Below are positions 32,764 to 42,700 of a stretch of DNA of 64,000 nt, in pieces (positions within the stretch are counted from its first letter, which is position 1; the number at the start of each line of letters is the position of its first letter). The notes below the pieces were generated by a model. That model saw only the letters and a program-made list of their open reading frames with translations, was not told where the DNA came from and did no database searches. The stretch comes from CAZQFV01 sp964613665 (GTDB lineage Bacteria; Chloroflexota; Chloroflexia; DTKN01), in the NCBI GenBank assembly GCA_964613665.1, contig CAZTIG010000016.1, forward strand, positions 1-64,000, given 5' to 3'. A program made the position numbers and the translations under genes.

Positions 32764-35379
32764 ATGGCTGCTGTCTGCGATGGCCCCAGCTCGCCCCACT
32801 TCTTGCCGCTGCCCATCCAGGGCCAGGCCGACCTGGCCGCGCTGGCCGAGGCCGGCCCAGACGCCGCACCCGCCGGCATGAGCGCCGAGATGGCGTCCGC
32901 GCTGCGGCACGCGCCGACCGGGGCGGGCGTGTCGTGGGGCATCCCCTTCGAGATTGGTGCGGCCGTGATCCTCGGCGACGACCCCGTTTCGATCGACATC
33001 AGCCCCATCCAGGCGCGCTGGCTCGTTTTCCTGCACACCTCCGACGTCCGCCCCCAGCAGCCCGGGCCGGGAGGGATCCTCTCCCCGGTGCACGGGACGG
33101 GCCAGCTGGGGGAGCACGCCGCCGACTACGTGATCCGCTACGCCGACGGCGGCGAGGCGGGGGCGGCCATCCGGCGCCGCCACCAGGTGGGTGCCTTTCA
33201 GCGGGAATGGGGCGAGAACTGCTTCCAGTGCGTGCCCCACCACAAGCCCTATCCCGTCCGCACGGCCCACGAGCAGCCCGGGCGGGAGTGGGGCTGGAGC
33301 CAGACGCGCGTCGCGGCCGCCGACGAGGGCCCCTGGGTCAACTGGCTGTGGGCATGGGAAAACCCCGACCCCGAGAGAGCCATCGTCGGCTTCCGCTTCG
33401 AGCCGCTGGCCGGCCTGGTCGTCATCTCGGCCATCACGGCCGGGAACGTCGCCGCGCTGCCCCTGCGCTGGCAGCCGCGCCGCAAGGCCCGCCTGGTCCT
33501 GCCCGCGGGCGAGACCTTCCAGCCGGAGCTGGACCCGGACGGGCTGCTCCGGCAGGTCCAGCTCGACCTCGGACAGGTCATCTCGGCCGCGCCGCGCCTG
33601 GTCTATCCGAACGAGTCCTGGGCGGACACCCACGACAACCAGCTCCCAGAGCTGTCGGCCCGCGAGGTCCTGCTGGAGTATACCGCTCACCCGGAGGCCT
33701 GCTTCCATCTCGATGGACTCGCCGGCCGGCGGCTCATTCCGGTTTCGGCGCTCGAGGAGACCGCGGCAGACAGGCCTATCCAGGCCGTGGCCCCCGCCGA
33801 GCAGCCGGTCACGCTGCGCGTTGTCGAGCGCGGCAGCGGCCGGCCCGTCCCGGTCAAGCTACACCTCCACGGGGAGCACGGGGAGTACCTGGCGCCGGTG
33901 GACCGCCATCGCATCCTCAACCCGGCCTGGTTCGAGGACTATAGCGTGGATTTTGCCCACATCCGGAACTGGGACGAGCGGGCCTGTGCCCACGCCTGCA
34001 CCTACATCCGCGGCGAGACGCTGGTCAAGCTGCCGCTGGGAAGGGTGTACGTCGAGGTGTCCAAAGGCTTCGAGGTCCGGCCGGTGCGCCAGGTCGTCGA
34101 GGTCACGCCCGACACACGGGAGATCGTCATCGAGCTGGAGAAGGTGCTGCCCTGGCGCGAGCGGGGCTGGGTGACCGCCGATACCCACGTGCACTTTCTC
34201 TCGCCCATGTCGGCTTTGCTGGAGGGAGCCGCCGAGGGGGTGAACGTGGTCAACCTGCTGGCCAGCCAGTGGGGCGAGTTGATGACCAACGTGGGCGATT
34301 TCGACGGCCAGAACACCTGGGGCTCGAAAGAGGCCGGCGGCGACGGCGAGTACCTGGTGCGCGTGGGCACCGAAAACCGCCAGCACGTCCTGGGGCACAT
34401 CTCCCTGCTGGGCTATCGCGGGGCGATCATCGCTCCGATGACCACGGGCGGTCCCGACGAGTCGGCGCTGGGCGATCCGATCGAGGCGCTGCTGACCGAG
34501 TGGGCCCGGCAGTGCCACCAGCAAGGTGGCCTGGTCGTCCTGCCGCACTTTCCGCGCCCGCGCGCCGAGCACGCCGCCGGGATCGTCTGCGGCGACGTCG
34601 ACGCCGTCGAGATGACCTCGTGGGAGAACCTGTACGGCGGCATCAGCCCCTACTCCATCTCCGACTGGTACCGCTACCTGAACTGCGGCTACCAGGTCCC
34701 GGCCGTGGGCGGCACGGACAAGATGACCGCCATCACCGCCGTGGGCACGGTGCGCACCTATGCCCGTATCGAGCCGCACCGTGAGTTCAGCTACGAGACC
34801 TGGAAGGAGGCCATCAGGCGGGGCGAGACCTTTGTCACTTACGGCCCGCTGCTCGAGTTCCTGGTGGACGGCCGTTCCATGGGCAGCCGCATCGCCATGT
34901 CCGCCCAGGGGGGCACGGTGGACGTCACCTGGCAGGTAGCCAGCGTCACCATCCCCATGTCGCACGTCGAACTGGTCGTGAACGGCGTGATCCGCGAGAG
35001 CACCGCCGTACCACCCACCGCCGGCAGCGGTCACTGGTCGGTCCGGGTGGACCGGAGCTGCTGGTTGGCCTTGCTGGTGCGGGGTCACTACGCCGACAAG
35101 CCCGAGGTGATCGCCGCGCACTCCTCGCCGGTGATGATCCAGGTCGAGGGGTCGCCCCTGCTGGCCGCTGCGGACGCCGTCACCATCCTCGATCAGATCG
35201 AAGGGGCCATGGCCTACCTGGACACGGTGGGCACCCGCGCCGAGGACCGGGCCTACAAGCGCATGCGCCTGGTCCTCGAATCGGCCCATCGCGCGCTGCA
35301 CAACCGCATGCACCAGCAGGGGTACTACCACGAGCACACCCCGGCCCAGGGGCACGACGAGCACCGTGGCAGGGCATGA
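32764..35379 (+). CDS. CehA/McbA-family metallohydrolase (PHP domain)
   Basis: 871 aa. Residues 1-460 are a large N-terminal region with several beta-rich parts (QPVTLRVVERGSGRPVPVKL, VYVEVSKGFEVRPV, the latter a CarboxypepD_reg-like strand pair). Residues 470-740 are a PHP-type phosphoesterase domain, with the metal motif ADTHVHF, LPHFPRP and VGGTDKM (H and D ligands). The C-terminus has Ig-like strands (VDVTWQVASVTIPM). The family includes carbaryl hydrolase CehA and McbA. Substrate unknown. AGGAGG precedes ATG 32764. It is followed after 71 bp by methylglyoxal synthase on the same strand. Confidence 0.85.
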   Translation: MAAVCDGPSSPHFLPLPIQGQADLAALAEAGPDAAPAGMSAEMASALRHAPTGAGVSWGIPFEIGAAVILGDDPVSIDISPIQARWLVFLHTSDVRPQQPGPGGILSPVHGTGQLGEHAADYVIRYADGGEAGAAIRRRHQVGAFQREWGENCFQCVPHHKPYPVRTAHEQPGREWGWSQTRVAAADEGPWVNWLWAWENPDPERAIVGFRFEPLAGLVVISAITAGNVAALPLRWQPRRKARLVLPAGETFQPELDPDGLLRQVQLDLGQVISAAPRLVYPNESWADTHDNQLPELSAREVLLEYTAHPEACFHLDGLAGRRLIPVSALEETAADRPIQAVAPAEQPVTLRVVERGSGRPVPVKLHLHGEHGEYLAPVDRHRILNPAWFEDYSVDFAHIRNWDERACAHACTYIRGETLVKLPLGRVYVEVSKGFEVRPVRQVVEVTPDTREIVIELEKVLPWRERGWVTADTHVHFLSPMSALLEGAAEGVNVVNLLASQWGELMTNVGDFDGQNTWGSKEAGGDGEYLVRVGTENRQHVLGHISLLGYRGAIIAPMTTGGPDESALGDPIEALLTEWARQCHQQGGLVVLPHFPRPRAEHAAGIVCGDVDAVEMTSWENLYGGISPYSISDWYRYLNCGYQVPAVGGTDKMTAITAVGTVRTYARIEPHREFSYETWKEAIRRGETFVTYGPLLEFLVDGRSMGSRIAMSAQGGTVDVTWQVASVTIPMSHVELVVNGVIRESTAVPPTAGSGHWSVRVDRSCWLALLVRGHYADKPEVIAAHSSPVMIQVEGSPLLAAADAVTILDQIEGAMAYLDTVGTRAEDRAYKRMRLVLESAHRALHNRMHQQGYYHEHTPAQGHDEHRGRA

Positions 35380-35450
35380 GCAAGAGGCGACCTTGCCGCA
35401 ACGCCTGGAGCAGGATCCGCTGTCTGGGCCTGACACCGAGAGGGGTCACC

Positions 35451-35918
35451 ATGGATCACAAGGTCATCGTCATGGAAGCCAGCAAGAAGATCGCCCTGGT
35501 CGCCCACGACAACAAGAAACACGACCTGATGGAGTGGGCCTCCTTCAACCGCGATCTCCTGGCGCATCACAAGATCTACGCCACCGGTACCACCGGCAAG
35601 GTCCTGGAGCAGGTGTTGGGCTTGGCCGTGACCCGGCTGGAAAGCGGGCCGCTGGGCGGCGACCAGCAGGTCGGGGCCAAAATCGTCGACCGGGAGATCG
35701 ATTTCCTCATCTTTTTCTGGGACCCCCTCGAGCCGCTGCCCCACGATCCCGACGTCAAGGCGCTCCTGCGCATGGCCGTGGTCTGGAACATCCCCATCGC
35801 CTGCAACCGCGCCTCGGCCGACTTCATGATCTCATCCCCGCTGATGAACGGGGAGTACGAGCGCCTGGTGCCGGACTATGACGAGTACCGGACCCGGAAG
35901 CTACAGGGTCGCCCTTGA
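35451..35918 (+). CDS. mgsA: Methylglyoxal synthase
   Basis: 155 aa from ATG 35451, matching the usual 150-155 aa. It has an MGS-like Rossmann-type fold: KIALVAHDNKKHDLMEWA at the start, TGTTGKVLEQV (phosphate loop), GPLGGDQQVGAKI containing the catalytic Asp, DFLIFFWDPLEPLPHDPDV, and NIPIACNRASADFMI. All hallmark segments are present. It converts dihydroxyacetone phosphate to methylglyoxal and phosphate in the cytosol, a bypass of lower glycolysis that relieves phosphate limitation. A second ATG at 35472 is possible. It is probably co-transcribed with the CehA/McbA gene. Confidence 0.94.
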   Translation: MDHKVIVMEASKKIALVAHDNKKHDLMEWASFNRDLLAHHKIYATGTTGKVLEQVLGLAVTRLESGPLGGDQQVGAKIVDREIDFLIFFWDPLEPLPHDPDVKALLRMAVVWNIPIACNRASADFMISSPLMNGEYERLVPDYDEYRTRKLQGRP

Positions 35919-35959
35919 GAGAGCCACGGTGCCAGAACCACCCCCGGAGCGCGCACCAT

Positions 35960-35988
35960 TTGACGGCCCTCTGGTGCCATGCTATAAT
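35960..35988 (+). promoter_or_regulatory. Promoter of the zinc-ribbon membrane protein gene
   Basis: -35 TTGACG (35960-35965), 17-bp spacer, -10 TATAAT (35983-35988) preceded by TGC (extended -10). The GTG start at 36050 is 61 bases downstream. Confidence 0.83.
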
Positions 35989-36049
35989 TCCACCCCCGAG
36001 ACGGGGCGTTCCACAGCATGGCTACTGCCTACAAGACCAGGAGGAGACC

Positions 36050-36376
36050 GTGAAGACCTGTCCCCAGTGCGGCCAGTCCAACGACGACACCGCCCAGACC
36101 TGTGCCTGCGGCTACGACCTGCAGGCAGCGCCCCCGGTTCCCCCGGTAGCGCCGCTCCAGCCCCCTGCCGCCCGACCCAAGGCCAAGGGCGGCGAGCTGC
36201 TCGGCTGGGGGGTCGTCATTCTCATCCTCGGCATCGTCGCCCTGGTGTTGCCGGCCTTTGGCTACGAGCTCCTGCTCTTCCGCTTCATCCCCACCGGCAA
36301 CCCCATCTTCGGCGGTGCCATCGTCGCCGTGGGCGTCGTCCTCACAGTCGTCGGCGTGCTCCGCCGGCGGGCGTAG
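36050..36376 (+). CDS. Zinc-ribbon membrane protein
   Basis: 108 aa from GTG 36050, preceded by AGGAGGAG. An N-terminal zinc ribbon (KTCPQCGQSNDDTAQTCACG) is followed by a Pro-rich linker (AAPPVPPVAPLQPPAARP) and two transmembrane helices (GWGVVILILGIVALVLPAFG and FGGAIVAVGVVLTVVGVL). It is a common small-protein layout in which a cytosolic ribbon is tethered to the membrane; function unknown. It is followed by a GNAT gene on the same strand with a 37-bp gap. Confidence 0.75.
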   Translation: MKTCPQCGQSNDDTAQTCACGYDLQAAPPVPPVAPLQPPAARPKAKGGELLGWGVVILILGIVALVLPAFGYELLLFRFIPTGNPIFGGAIVAVGVVLTVVGVLRRRA

Positions 36377-36413
36377 GCCCACGACAGCGGCCGGCCGGGA
36401 ACGGGAGGAGTCC

Positions 36414-36863
36414 ATGGGAGACCAGACATCGCCACTGACGATCCGCCCGGCCACCCTGGACGACGCCGCGCCGCTGGCCGCCCTCTGCACGCAGCTGGGC
36501 TACCCCGTCGCTGCCGAGGACATGCGCCGCCGCCTGGCTGGCCTGCTGCCGGACGGGCGCCACGCCGTCCTCGTCGCCGCGCGGCCGGACGGGCGGATCA
36601 TCGGCTGGGTCCACGTGCTGGCCTGGGACCTGGTCGTGGAGGAAGCCTTGGCGGAGGTGGCCGGCCTGGTTGTCGATGAGGACCACCGCGGCCGCGGGGT
36701 GGGCCGGCGGCTGTTGCAGCACGCCGAGCAGTGGGCCCGCACCCACGGCTGCCGCGCCATCCACCTGCGCGCCAACGTCGTGCGCCAGGCAGCCCACGCC
36801 TTTTACCGACGCCAGGGCTATGAGAGTTACAAGACGCAGCTGGCCTTTCGCAAGGCCCTCTGA
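36414..36863 (+). CDS. GNAT-family N-acetyltransferase
   Basis: 149 aa, single GNAT domain. It has LTIRPATLDDAAPLAALCTQ at the start, then EVAGLVVDEDHRGRGVGRRL as the acetyl-CoA loop (R-G-x-G-x-G/R), and HLRANVVRQAAHAFYRRQGY with the family's Asn and Tyr. The resemblance is to the AAC(6')/YiiD-like small GNATs; substrate unknown. GGGAGGAG precedes ATG 36414. It probably shares the transcript from the promoter at 35960 with the zinc-ribbon gene. Confidence 0.88.
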   Translation: MGDQTSPLTIRPATLDDAAPLAALCTQLGYPVAAEDMRRRLAGLLPDGRHAVLVAARPDGRIIGWVHVLAWDLVVEEALAEVAGLVVDEDHRGRGVGRRLLQHAEQWARTHGCRAIHLRANVVRQAAHAFYRRQGYESYKTQLAFRKAL

Positions 36864-36864
36864 T

Positions 36865-36893
36865 TTGCGCATTCTGGCAGAATCGTGTACAAT
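36865..36893 (+). promoter_or_regulatory. Promoter of the glgA operon
   Basis: -35 TTGCGC (36865-36870), 17-bp spacer, -10 TACAAT (36888-36893). It starts a leader of about 95 bases that contains two stable hairpins before the glgA ribosome-binding site. Confidence 0.75.
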
Positions 36894-36908
36894 GTCGCCG
36901 TGGTGAGA

Positions 36909-36980
36909 CGGGGCCGGCTGCGGCCCCGCTGTCGCGCAAGGTCAGGACGCCGGGGTCCGGCCGCCGGTCCCGGCGTTCTG
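36909..36980 (+). promoter_or_regulatory. Structured 5' leader of glgA (two tandem hairpins)
   Basis: Hairpin 1: CGGGGCCG/CGGCCCCG pairing at 36909-36928 with a four-base loop. Hairpin 2: 36943-36954 pairs with 36969-36980 through the perfect arms ACGCCGGG/CCCGGCGT, extended by CAGG/TCTG (one G-U). The Shine-Dalgarno GAGGAGG follows four bases after hairpin 2. It may be a cis-regulatory element or simply a GC-rich leader. No known riboswitch was recognised. Confidence 0.45.
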
Positions 36981-36996
36981 TTGTGAGGAGGATCCT

Positions 36997-38502
36997 ATGA
37001 AGCAGAAAGAGCCGCTGCGCGTCCTTTTCCTCTCGGCCGAGGTGGTTCCATTTGCCAAAACCGGCGGGCTGGCCGATGTGGCCGGTTCCCTGCCCAAGGC
37101 GCTGAAGAAGCTGGGGGTCGACGTCCGCGTGGGCATGCCCCGCTACGGGCGCATCGACCGGGAAAAGTTCGGCCTGACCAAGGTCCTGGACCCCTTCCCG
37201 GTACCGATGGACAGCCAGACGGTCGAGGCCGCCATCCTGCAGGGCACGATCGGCGACGATGTGCCGGTCTACATGGTCGAGAACGCCCGCTTCTACGACC
37301 GCGACGGTATCTACATGTACCCCGACGACGCCGAGCGCTTCATCTTCTTCTGCCGGGCGTTGCTGGAAGCGATGAAGCGGATCGAGTGGCAGCCCCACGT
37401 CATCCACTGCCACGACTGGCATACGGCGATCGTGCCGAACTGGATGAAGACGGTCTACAAAGACGACCCCTTCTACCATGAGACGGCCACCCTCTACACC
37501 ATCCACAACCTGGCCTACCAGGGCATCTTCGGCTACCGCGTGCTGGAGGTGGCCGGCCTGGACGAGTTCGGCTTTATCGTCCATCCCGACCTGCCCGACC
37601 TGGACAATGTCGTCGACATGATGGGCCGGGGCATCTATTTCTCCGACATCATCAACACCGTCAGCGAGACCTACGCCCAGGAAATCCTCACCCCGGAGTA
37701 CGGCGAGCGCCTCGACCCGCTGCTGCGCGACCGGCGCGATCGCCTCTTCGGCGTGCTCAACGGCATCGACCCGGAGGTAAACAACCCGGCCACCGACCCC
37801 TACATCGCCGCCCACTACGACCTGCACGACCTGGCCGGCAAGCTGGAGTGCAAGCACGCCCTGCAGCGCGAAGCCGGCCTGAGCGAGGACGTCCACATCC
37901 CACTCATCGGAGCGATCTCCCGCCTGACGGACCAGAAGGGCTTTGACCTGATCTCCCAGATCATCGACCCGCTCATGCAGCATACCCGTTTCCAGTTCGT
38001 CCTCCTGGGCACCGGCGACCAGCGCTACCACGACCTCTTCAACCAGATCCACCAGCGCTACCCGGACCGGGTGGCCGTCTACCTCACCTTCAACGCTCCC
38101 CTGGCGCAAAAGATCTATGCCGGCACCGACATGTTCCTGATGCCCTCGCGTTTCGAGCCGTGCGGCCTGGGCCAGCTGATCGCCATGCGCTACGGCTCCA
38201 TCCCCATCGTCCGCGCCACCGGCGGCCTGGCCGATACGGTGCAGGACTTTGACCCGGCCACGGCATCCGGCAACGGCTTCTCCTTCGGGGCCTATGACGC
38301 CATGGCCCTCTATGGGGCGATCGTCCGGGCCCTGGAGAACTTCAAATACCACGATACCTGGCACCGCCTGATGGTCAAGGTGATGTCGGCCGACTACTCC
38401 TGGGATGCCTCCGCCCGCAAGTACGTGGACCTGTACCACCGGGCGCTGGCCTCGCGCATCCCCCGGCCGCCGCGGGAGACGTACCACCTGGGGGCCCCAT
38501 GA
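36997..38502 (+). CDS. glgA: Glycogen (starch) synthase
   Basis: 501 aa, GT5. It has the ADP-glucose-binding KTGGLADVAGSLP near the N-terminus, the domain-1 HCHDWHTAIVP, a ...GVLNGID segment, and the C-terminal catalytic part PSRFEPCGLGQLIAMRYGS (E-x-x-x-x-x-x-E type) and ATGGLADTVQDF. It elongates alpha-1,4-glucan from ADP-glucose in the cytosol. The leader has its own promoter and hairpins. The gene overlaps the next by four bases (ATGA at 38499), so glycogen synthase is coupled to a GalT-like protein. Confidence 0.96.
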   Translation: MKQKEPLRVLFLSAEVVPFAKTGGLADVAGSLPKALKKLGVDVRVGMPRYGRIDREKFGLTKVLDPFPVPMDSQTVEAAILQGTIGDDVPVYMVENARFYDRDGIYMYPDDAERFIFFCRALLEAMKRIEWQPHVIHCHDWHTAIVPNWMKTVYKDDPFYHETATLYTIHNLAYQGIFGYRVLEVAGLDEFGFIVHPDLPDLDNVVDMMGRGIYFSDIINTVSETYAQEILTPEYGERLDPLLRDRRDRLFGVLNGIDPEVNNPATDPYIAAHYDLHDLAGKLECKHALQREAGLSEDVHIPLIGAISRLTDQKGFDLISQIIDPLMQHTRFQFVLLGTGDQRYHDLFNQIHQRYPDRVAVYLTFNAPLAQKIYAGTDMFLMPSRFEPCGLGQLIAMRYGSIPIVRATGGLADTVQDFDPATASGNGFSFGAYDAMALYGAIVRALENFKYHDTWHRLMVKVMSADYSWDASARKYVDLYHRALASRIPRPPRETYHLGAP

Positions 38503-39572
38503 CCGCCCCTCCATCGATCGTCCAACTGCCCGATCTCGTCGCCGCGCTTGCGGCCAAGGACGCGGCCCTCTTCGCCCGCCTCTTCCACCTCACCACAACG
38601 GTCGGGGAGGTCGTGCCCCCGGAGAGCATGTACGCCTGGATCGAGCGCCAGTTCGGCTCGCTGGAGGCGGTGCGGCGGCAGCGCATCGTCAAGGTGACCA
38701 ACCGTATCACCCTGGAGGGCACCCTCTACAACGAGCTGCGCGCCCGCCGGCCGCTGGAAGCCCCCGCCGGCCAGGACCTGGAGGCGGCGATCGAGGCCAG
38801 CCGCGGCGATCCCTTCTGCAAGCCGCTGGAGCTGACCCCGGCTGACAGCTTCGGCCGCGTCCAGGGCCCGCACAGCATCACCGCCAGCAACATCGCCAAG
38901 TACGACGGCTTCCACGGCGTGGTCATCTTTGACGAGCACCATCCCCTGCGCTTCACCCGCGAGGGCGTCGCCGATGCCCTGGAGACCGGCCGGCGCTGGG
39001 CCGAAGCCGCTCACCAGGCCGACCCCCAGGCGGTCTACTACTTTTTCATGTGGAACTGCCTGTGGAAGAGCGGCGCTTCCATCCTGCACGGCCATGCCCA
39101 GACGACGGTCAGCCGGGAGATGCATTATGGCCGCGTGGAGGCTCTGCGCCAGGCCGCCCTGCGCTACGCCACGGCCTACGGCAGCGAGTACCTGGCCGAC
39201 CTGGTGTACGTCCATCGGGCGCTGGGGCTGGCCCGCTCGTTCGGCTCGGCCACAGCGCTGGCCTACCTGACGCCGATCAAGGAGAAGGAGTTGCTCCTGG
39301 TCGGGCCGGCCGTGGACGACGACTTCGCAGGCGCCCTGTACGCCGTGCTGGAGGCCTATGTACAGCGCCTCGGCGTCCGCAGCTTCAACGTGGCCCTCTA
39401 CCTGCCGCCGCTGGCGGCGGTGGCGGAGGACTGGAGTGTCCTGCCCGGCGCCCTGGCGCGCGTCGTGGACCGCGGCGACCCCGGCAACCGCACCGCCGAC
39501 GTCGGGGCGATGGAGCTCTATGCCGCCAGCGTGGTGTCGAGCGACCCCTTCCGGGTGATCGAGGCGCTGTAG
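38499..39572 (+). CDS. GalT/HIT-superfamily protein (nucleotidylyltransferase-like)
   Basis: 357 aa. ASILHGHAQTTVSREMHYG contains the H-x-H-x-Q of the GalT branch of the HIT superfamily. The surrounding helices and LTPIKEKELLLVGPA fit that fold, and the N-terminal half (RVQGPHSITASNIAKYDGFH, GVVIFDEHHPLRF) resembles the GalT substrate region. Zn-binding Cys residues of classical GalT are not obvious. It is coupled to glgA by an ATGA overlap, so a role in sugar-1-phosphate/nucleotide-sugar metabolism tied to glycogen synthesis is likely (inference). Members of this clade with DUF4922-type annotation include ATP-adenylyltransferase-like proteins. Confidence 0.72.
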   Translation: MTAPPSIVQLPDLVAALAAKDAALFARLFHLTTTVGEVVPPESMYAWIERQFGSLEAVRRQRIVKVTNRITLEGTLYNELRARRPLEAPAGQDLEAAIEASRGDPFCKPLELTPADSFGRVQGPHSITASNIAKYDGFHGVVIFDEHHPLRFTREGVADALETGRRWAEAAHQADPQAVYYFFMWNCLWKSGASILHGHAQTTVSREMHYGRVEALRQAALRYATAYGSEYLADLVYVHRALGLARSFGSATALAYLTPIKEKELLLVGPAVDDDFAGALYAVLEAYVQRLGVRSFNVALYLPPLAAVAEDWSVLPGALARVVDRGDPGNRTADVGAMELYAASVVSSDPFRVIEAL

Positions 39573-39747
39573 ATCGGGAGACTGCCGGCGGCGATCGTCT
39601 GTCCGCCGTTGGCCGCGGTACCTTGCCGGACAGGGCGGCGCGCGGCAGCCCGGACGCCGACGGCGATCCACCCGCCCGGTGATGCGCCTCCTCCCCCCTT
39701 TCCGAGCAAGTCCAGGGGGGAGGAGGTCGTTCTTCCCAGTCGGCCGA

Positions 39748-42700
39748 TCAGACCGCGTCCGTACGGCTGCGCCGGGCCCCCGGTGGGGCCATCGCGGCGC
39801 TGCGCCGGGCCGGCCGGGTCCACCGGTCGGGCGGCAGGGTGCTGTTCCGATCGTGAGGTCCCTCAGGCACGACGGTGCGGGCGTCGTAGCTCCAGGGCCA
39901 CGGCTCCAGCGGCTGCCCGGCCGCGTCCACGGCACGGCTGCGGAAGGCGTAGCCGTGCCCCGGCTGGCCCGTGAACCGCGCCGAGTGGCCCCGCACCCCA
40001 TGCAGCCAATCGCGCCACTGCCCGTCGGCCTCGTCCATGAACTGCACGTCCACGGCTGCTGCTTGCGGCCAGGTGCTCCAGCGCACGTGGAAGGATGGCG
40101 TGGGCATGGAGGGCGGCAGCTCGTCGACCCGCGAGACCGGCGCGGCGCTGATCACAGCCTCGCTGGCGATGGGCCAGCCGGCCAGCATACCGGGGCAGTC
40201 CTTGGCCTCGTCGTTCCCGGCCCGGTCCACCCCGCGCACGCACAGGTGGTAGGTGTGGCCGGCCGTGGCCGTGAAGATAGCCTGCGTGGCCGTCACCGCC
40301 TGCTGCCAGAGCTCCCACGACTCGAGCGCGTCGTCGCGCAGGTAGACGTCGTAGGCGGACAGGCCGGCCGGCACGTCGTGCCCGCCCCAGCGCACCAGGT
40401 AGGAGCTGTGGTCCACGAGCTGCGGCGGCTCCAGCCAGGTCTGCGGCCCCGCGGCGTCCACCACGGTCGAGACGGTGGCCTCCGGCGGATACTCCTCCAG
40501 GTTCCCCAGCACGTCGCGGGCTCGCACGCGAAAAGCCACCCGCTGACCGTGCGTGCCCGTGAAAGGTGCGGCCAGGGACGTCGTTTCGCTGAGCCAGTCC
40601 TGCCAGTCGTCGGGGACGGGGCCCAGGTCGAGGGTGCGGACCTGCACGTCGTACCCGGCGACCCCGCAGCCGGCGTCCTGGCCCAGCCAGGTCACCGTGA
40701 ACACGGCGCGGCTGTAGAGCGGCAGCGGGGCCAATTTGGAGATGGGCGCCGCCGTGTCCACCGTGGTGGCGGCGTCGGGCAGCAGCGGCCACGGCTCGGC
40801 GTTGCCCACCCGGTCGACGGCACGGCAGCGGAAGGCGTAGGGCACGCTGTCCTCCCCACCGGAGAAGGTGGCCGAGAGGGCGGTGGTCCGCGTCAGCCAG
40901 TCGCTCCAGCGGCTGCCCGCGGCGGCGCAGTCGCCCCGGCAGGTCTGCACGTCGAAGAAGGCGATGCCGGAGGCGGCGTCCTGCCCACTCCAGGTGACGG
41001 TGAAGGCATCGAGGCTGAAGGGCGGCAGGGCGGTGACCTGCGAGGCGGGCGGGGCCTTGTCGACGATGGTCGTGGCATCGGGCTGCTGCGGCCAGGCCTC
41101 GACGTTGCCGGCGCGGTCGCGGGCGCGGCTGCGGAAGGAATAGGCCTGGCCGTCGATACCGCCACCGAAGGTACCGGAGAGGGCCGTCGTGCCGGTCAGC
41201 CAGCCGCTCCAGTGGCCCTCATCGCCGCCGGGGTCGTCGCAGCGGCCGGCGCAGACCTGGATGTCGTAGCCGGCGATGCCCGAGAGGGCGTCCTGGCCGC
41301 TCCAGGAGACGGTACAGGCCGGCCCGCTGTAGGGCGGCAGGGCCTGCACCTGGGACGAGGGCGGCAGCGAGTCGATCTCGGTGCCGGCGTCGGGGACCAG
41401 GGGATAGTCCTCGACGTTGCCGGCGCGGTCGCGGGCACGGCAGCGGAAGTGGACCGGGCCGTCGGCGCCCTGGTAGAGTCCCTGCGTGGCCGGTGTCGCC
41501 ACGAGCCAGTCGGTCCAGACCGCCTGAGCAGGCCGGGTGCAATCCGCCAGGCAATACTGCACGTCGTAGGTAGCGATGCCGGAGGCGCTGTCCTGCCCGC
41601 TCCAGGTCACGCTGAGGGGTGCGCGGCTGTAGGGCGGCAGGCCGGCCACCGCCGAGGTCGGCGCATAGGTATCCACCAGGGTGGAAGCGTCGGGCCCTGC
41701 CGGCCAGGCCTCGCTGTTGCCGGCGCGGTCGTGAGCGCGGCTGCGGAAGGAGTAGGTCCGGCCGTCCTGCCCGTTCTGGAAGGTGGCCGTAGTCTGGGTC
41801 GTGCCCACGAGCCAGTCGCTCCAGATGGGCGTGGGGCCGGTGCAGTTGTCCTGGCAGACCTGCACGTCGTAGCTGGCGACGCCGGAGACACTGTCCTGGC
41901 CGCTCCAGGTGACCGGGAACGAAGCCCGGCTGTAGGCGGGCAGACCTTGGACGTGGGAGGATGGTGCGGTCAGGTCCACGGTGGTGAAGGTGTCGTGGGC
42001 AGGGCTGGACGGCCAGGGCTCGACATTGCCGGCGCGGTCGTGAGCGCGGCTGCGGAGGTAGTAGGTGTGGCCATCCTGAACCGGCATGAACCACCAGCTG
42101 TGGAGGCTCGTGTGGGGCAGCCAGTCGGTCCACGCCCCGCTGCCGTCCCGGACCTGGACGTCGTACATGGCGATGCCCGACCCGCCCGGGTCCGCGCCCG
42201 ACCAGGTCACGGCGAAGCCGGCCGGCTGGTTCTGGTATGGAGGCAAGGCCTCCACGGCGCTGGACGGCGCCTGGGTATCTCCCGGCGGGGACGTCGGCGT
42301 GGGTGAGGGGCTGGGCGTGGGTGGAGGGATCGGCGTCCCGGTCGGAGGAGGCGGATAGGACGGTGGGGCCGGCGTGGGCGGAGGCGTCGCGCCCAGCGGA
42401 GGCGGGTAGCTTTCCCGCGGCGGCGGAACCAGGCCCTCGGATGCCCCAGGCCGCACGAGCAGCGGGAGGTAGCTGTGGAACGTCATCGGCGGCGGCGTGT
42501 AGGCGCCCCGGTACACCAGCCGGACGGCGTCGGCGAGCACGACCTCGCCGGTGGTCGCCACGCTGGACAGCGCCACGCCGCTCCCAGTAGAAAAAGAGGC
42601 CCGCCCCAGGTAGTTCCAGTAGCCCGCGTCCTGTCCCCTGCTCTGATCCACCCGGGCGATCGAGCCGCCCGAGCCGGCCAGGCGAAACGAGGCATCCTGG

